Below, piece after piece: positions 61,662 to 64,000 of a stretch of 64,000 nucleotides of DNA. Both the position numbers and the translations under genes were made by a program. The stretch spans positions 310,001 through 374,000 of the forward strand of contig JAJKFH010000205.1 in NCBI GenBank assembly GCA_023333565.1, written 5' to 3'. The DNA is from Puffinus mauretanicus. Lineage: Eukaryota; Chordata; Aves; Procellariiformes; Procellariidae. The notes beneath the pieces were generated by a model, which searched no databases, had not been told where the DNA came from, and saw nothing but the letters and a program-made list of their open reading frames with translations. Every line of letters starts with the position of its first letter. The first letter of the stretch is position 1.

Positions 61662-63487
61662 AATAGAAGGTAAATGAATTTTAAAGTATTGCTGAAAACT
61701 TCCTTTATTCTTATTTCTGAGAGAAAAATAGAAGACTACTGCCTAGTTTCACTGGCTATCACTGAAAAAATCTCCAGAGTGGTGTAGAGAGGGTGCAAGA
61801 GGGTGACCAGCCAGTTCAGAGAGGGATGCTGGTCCGATGGAAAGATGTGAAGGATTTATAGCTCTGTCTCATAGTGGTAGCTGTTTTCCATCATTACGGT
61901 GTGTGTGTGGGGGTATGGGACACATTCTGATCCTTTGGTGATCCTTCACTCCCCAGCTGGTTTGCTGGTGAAGGTGACACCACGAGTGGAGTAATGTGCC
62001 CACAGTCTGTGCTCAGAATATGCCCCTATGTTTCTGTGTATTTATGGCTTTTTTCGGCTTCGGCAGAGAAGGCAAGTAACCCTATCGTAAGCATTGGGCT
62101 AAACTTGCTGATATCAGCTAAACTGAGCTTCTTCCTCTAGGAAGAGTTTTAGTAAGTAAAGAAATAAAAAGGCTCATCTATGACAAATCTTACCTGACAC
62201 AAACGTATTTTGATCAGCCCGACACAATCTGTAACAGGCGCATCTAAATATTATGAAGAAATATGTGGTGATCAGCTCCAAATACACAGCCTGTAATGTA
62301 TACTTGCTAAATTCTTTCCATTGTGCTGTTAAATGCATCCAGCTGTCCATACGTTAAAGTTAAATATACTGTACTATAAAACTGAACTGAGAGTGGAAAC
62401 TATTAAAATAAACCCAGCTATTTCCCTGTTCCCCCTCTCCCTCCCAATCAAGTATATTTTAGTTGGGGAAGGAGGAGAGTTATAACAACAATTATTTGAT
62501 GTGGTGCATGGCAATGTCAGGGGGAGAGGGGAGCGTGAGCGGCAGGGAATGGGAGCAGCCCCAATCTGATGAGCGAGGAGAAAGCGGGGGTGAATATTTG
62601 AGGTGACCTCAGGGGGGGCAAAGGATCCTTGTGAGGAACAAGCAAAACCCTGCCTGGCTGGGTTTGCCATGCATCAAAAAGATATATGGGAAAAGGCAGG
62701 GAGAGGGTGATGTTGTCATGGATGAAGGGGGAGGTCTTGGAGAGCCATGATAATCTGTCTCATAAAGGAACAAAACATCTTTTTTCTTTTAAAAGAGCTT
62801 TGGGGTCCGTGGGTTGCAAAGCGTGTCCTAACAACTGATTTTGTTTGGTTTCTTAATTAACATTATTTTATCATCAACTGCTATGGAAAAAGCAGAGATA
62901 CAACAGCAAGAAGAATGTAAACAGGAATGATTTGCAGTTTTTAGGGGCAGTGCAGGTTCATGTCTCATGTCCTAGGATTAGAATATCAAACTTGAAAATT
63001 CTCTTATCCAGGCGCTGGAGCACGGGGAATATGATAGAAAAGTAATAGCCTATAAGAAAATAGCTTTTTCATCCCATTTTTCTAAGGAAGTGAGACTTAT
63101 ATTGTCTGTCTGTCTGACATGCAATTTCTATAATTTGGTTTGGTTTGGTTTTTAAAACAGCGAAAGACAGACACCAAACACAGTGCTCCTGCTGAAGGAA
63201 AGGTAATTACAGCTCAGTCCTTATCCATCTTGAGAGGTAGCAGCCAGGTCACCTGTTGGGCCACTTGCCCAGCCAAAGAGGTAAAGAATGCAAAAGGGCT
63301 GGTGTCGATGTAGATCAAGCTAAAAGCTAATATATTACATCTTTAGGTCTCTGTTTTGTTTAAAGCAATGCCCATACAGAGCAGGGAAATATCTCCTGGT
63401 CCCTCTGTTATTGTAGGGGCACAGAGGTCCCCCAGCCTGTGGAGGTCCCCGGCAGCCAGAGGATGAGCCTTGTTCCCCATTCCCAAG

Positions 63488-63511
63488 CACTCCATTGGAC
63501 ACTCCATTGGA
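63488..63511. repeat. 12-base direct tandem duplication
   Basis: CACTCCATTGGA occurs twice back to back. It is a recent slippage-type duplication of no evident function. Confidence 0.85.
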
Positions 63512-63812
63512 CTTCATTTCATGGTAAATTCGCCAGATGTTTAATTATATGTGATCATGTCGGCTAACATGTTCATTTAGAAATACACAAGAAAACAAAT
63601 CTGGACAGCAGAGAAGGGAAATGTGGTTGCGAGCAGCAAAGTGAACTGGAGGCAAAGCCTTTATAGCATTTTTCCCCTTCCTGTATGTGAGCGTGTGTTT
63701 AGCCTAAATTATTGCCCAGGTCAGGTGCAGGTTCATATTTAAATACCTTGGCCAAACAAGTGCAAATCGGTTTTGTCCTCCAGTATCTATCAGTGAGTAA
63801 CAAATGTTAAAC

Positions 63813-63828
63813 AAAAAAAAAAAAAAAA
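63813..63828 (+). repeat. Poly(A) run
   Basis: Sixteen consecutive A bases followed by GGAAGC. No retroposon body is recognised upstream. Confidence 0.9.
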
Positions 63829-64000
63829 GGAAGCTGTTTCAACATCACTTTTACAACATACCAGATGCTGCTCTGTGATGTGTTTGAGATTTATGCTGCT
63901 GTAGTGCAATGCAAACACTGGCTGCATCATACCTGTACAGAGTGTCGGATGCAGGGCGAGTATCAGTACACCATCAGCCAGAGCATTTACTCCTTGTTAG

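Overview
The window looks like non-coding DNA from a bird nuclear genome: an intergenic or deep intronic tract. Open frames are short and scattered over both strands, and there are no operons, ribosome binding sites or long coding frames. I recognise no complete protein-coding gene, no tRNA or rRNA gene and no CRISPR array. The bird assignment rests mainly on the endogenous retrovirus at about 12.9-15.2 kb, whose LTR type I know from bird genomes. Worn CR1 LINE tails and old MIR/CORE-SINE-like fragments, as seen in birds, crocodilians and turtles, agree with it.

Layout. 0-4.4 kb: AT-rich DNA with a possible small exon on the plus strand (834-1113), then two CpG-dense patches (about 3385-3510 and 4020-4260) that could be an unmethylated promoter. 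4.4-12.2 kb: non-coding DNA with a homeodomain-site-rich stretch, a MIR-like relic, a CR1 relic and a pair of hairpins. 12.2-15.2 kb: a possible minus-strand exon (12211-12544), then a short retroviral element made of a 5'-truncated LTR, a lysine-tRNA-like primer-binding site, about 1.2 kb of internal sequence without recognisable gag, pol or env, a roughly 48-base tandem array, a polypurine tract and a full 3' LTR. 15.2-64 kb: mostly unique sequence with AT-rich islands that resemble conserved enhancers, a few worn repeats, simple repeats, and some hairpins and splice-like signals.

Young repeats are few and AT-rich stretches with clustered TAATTA, ATTTGCAT and similar cores are many. That pattern fits a gene desert or long intron near a developmental regulator. 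This is an inference from appearance; I cannot name the neighbouring gene.

The best-supported object is the non-autonomous retroviral element with its in-frame 16-residue repeat. The more speculative candidates are the three possible exons, the CpG patches, a possible 79-base mini-intron at 35.8 kb, and two inverted-repeat structures (42.15 kb and 58.55 kb).
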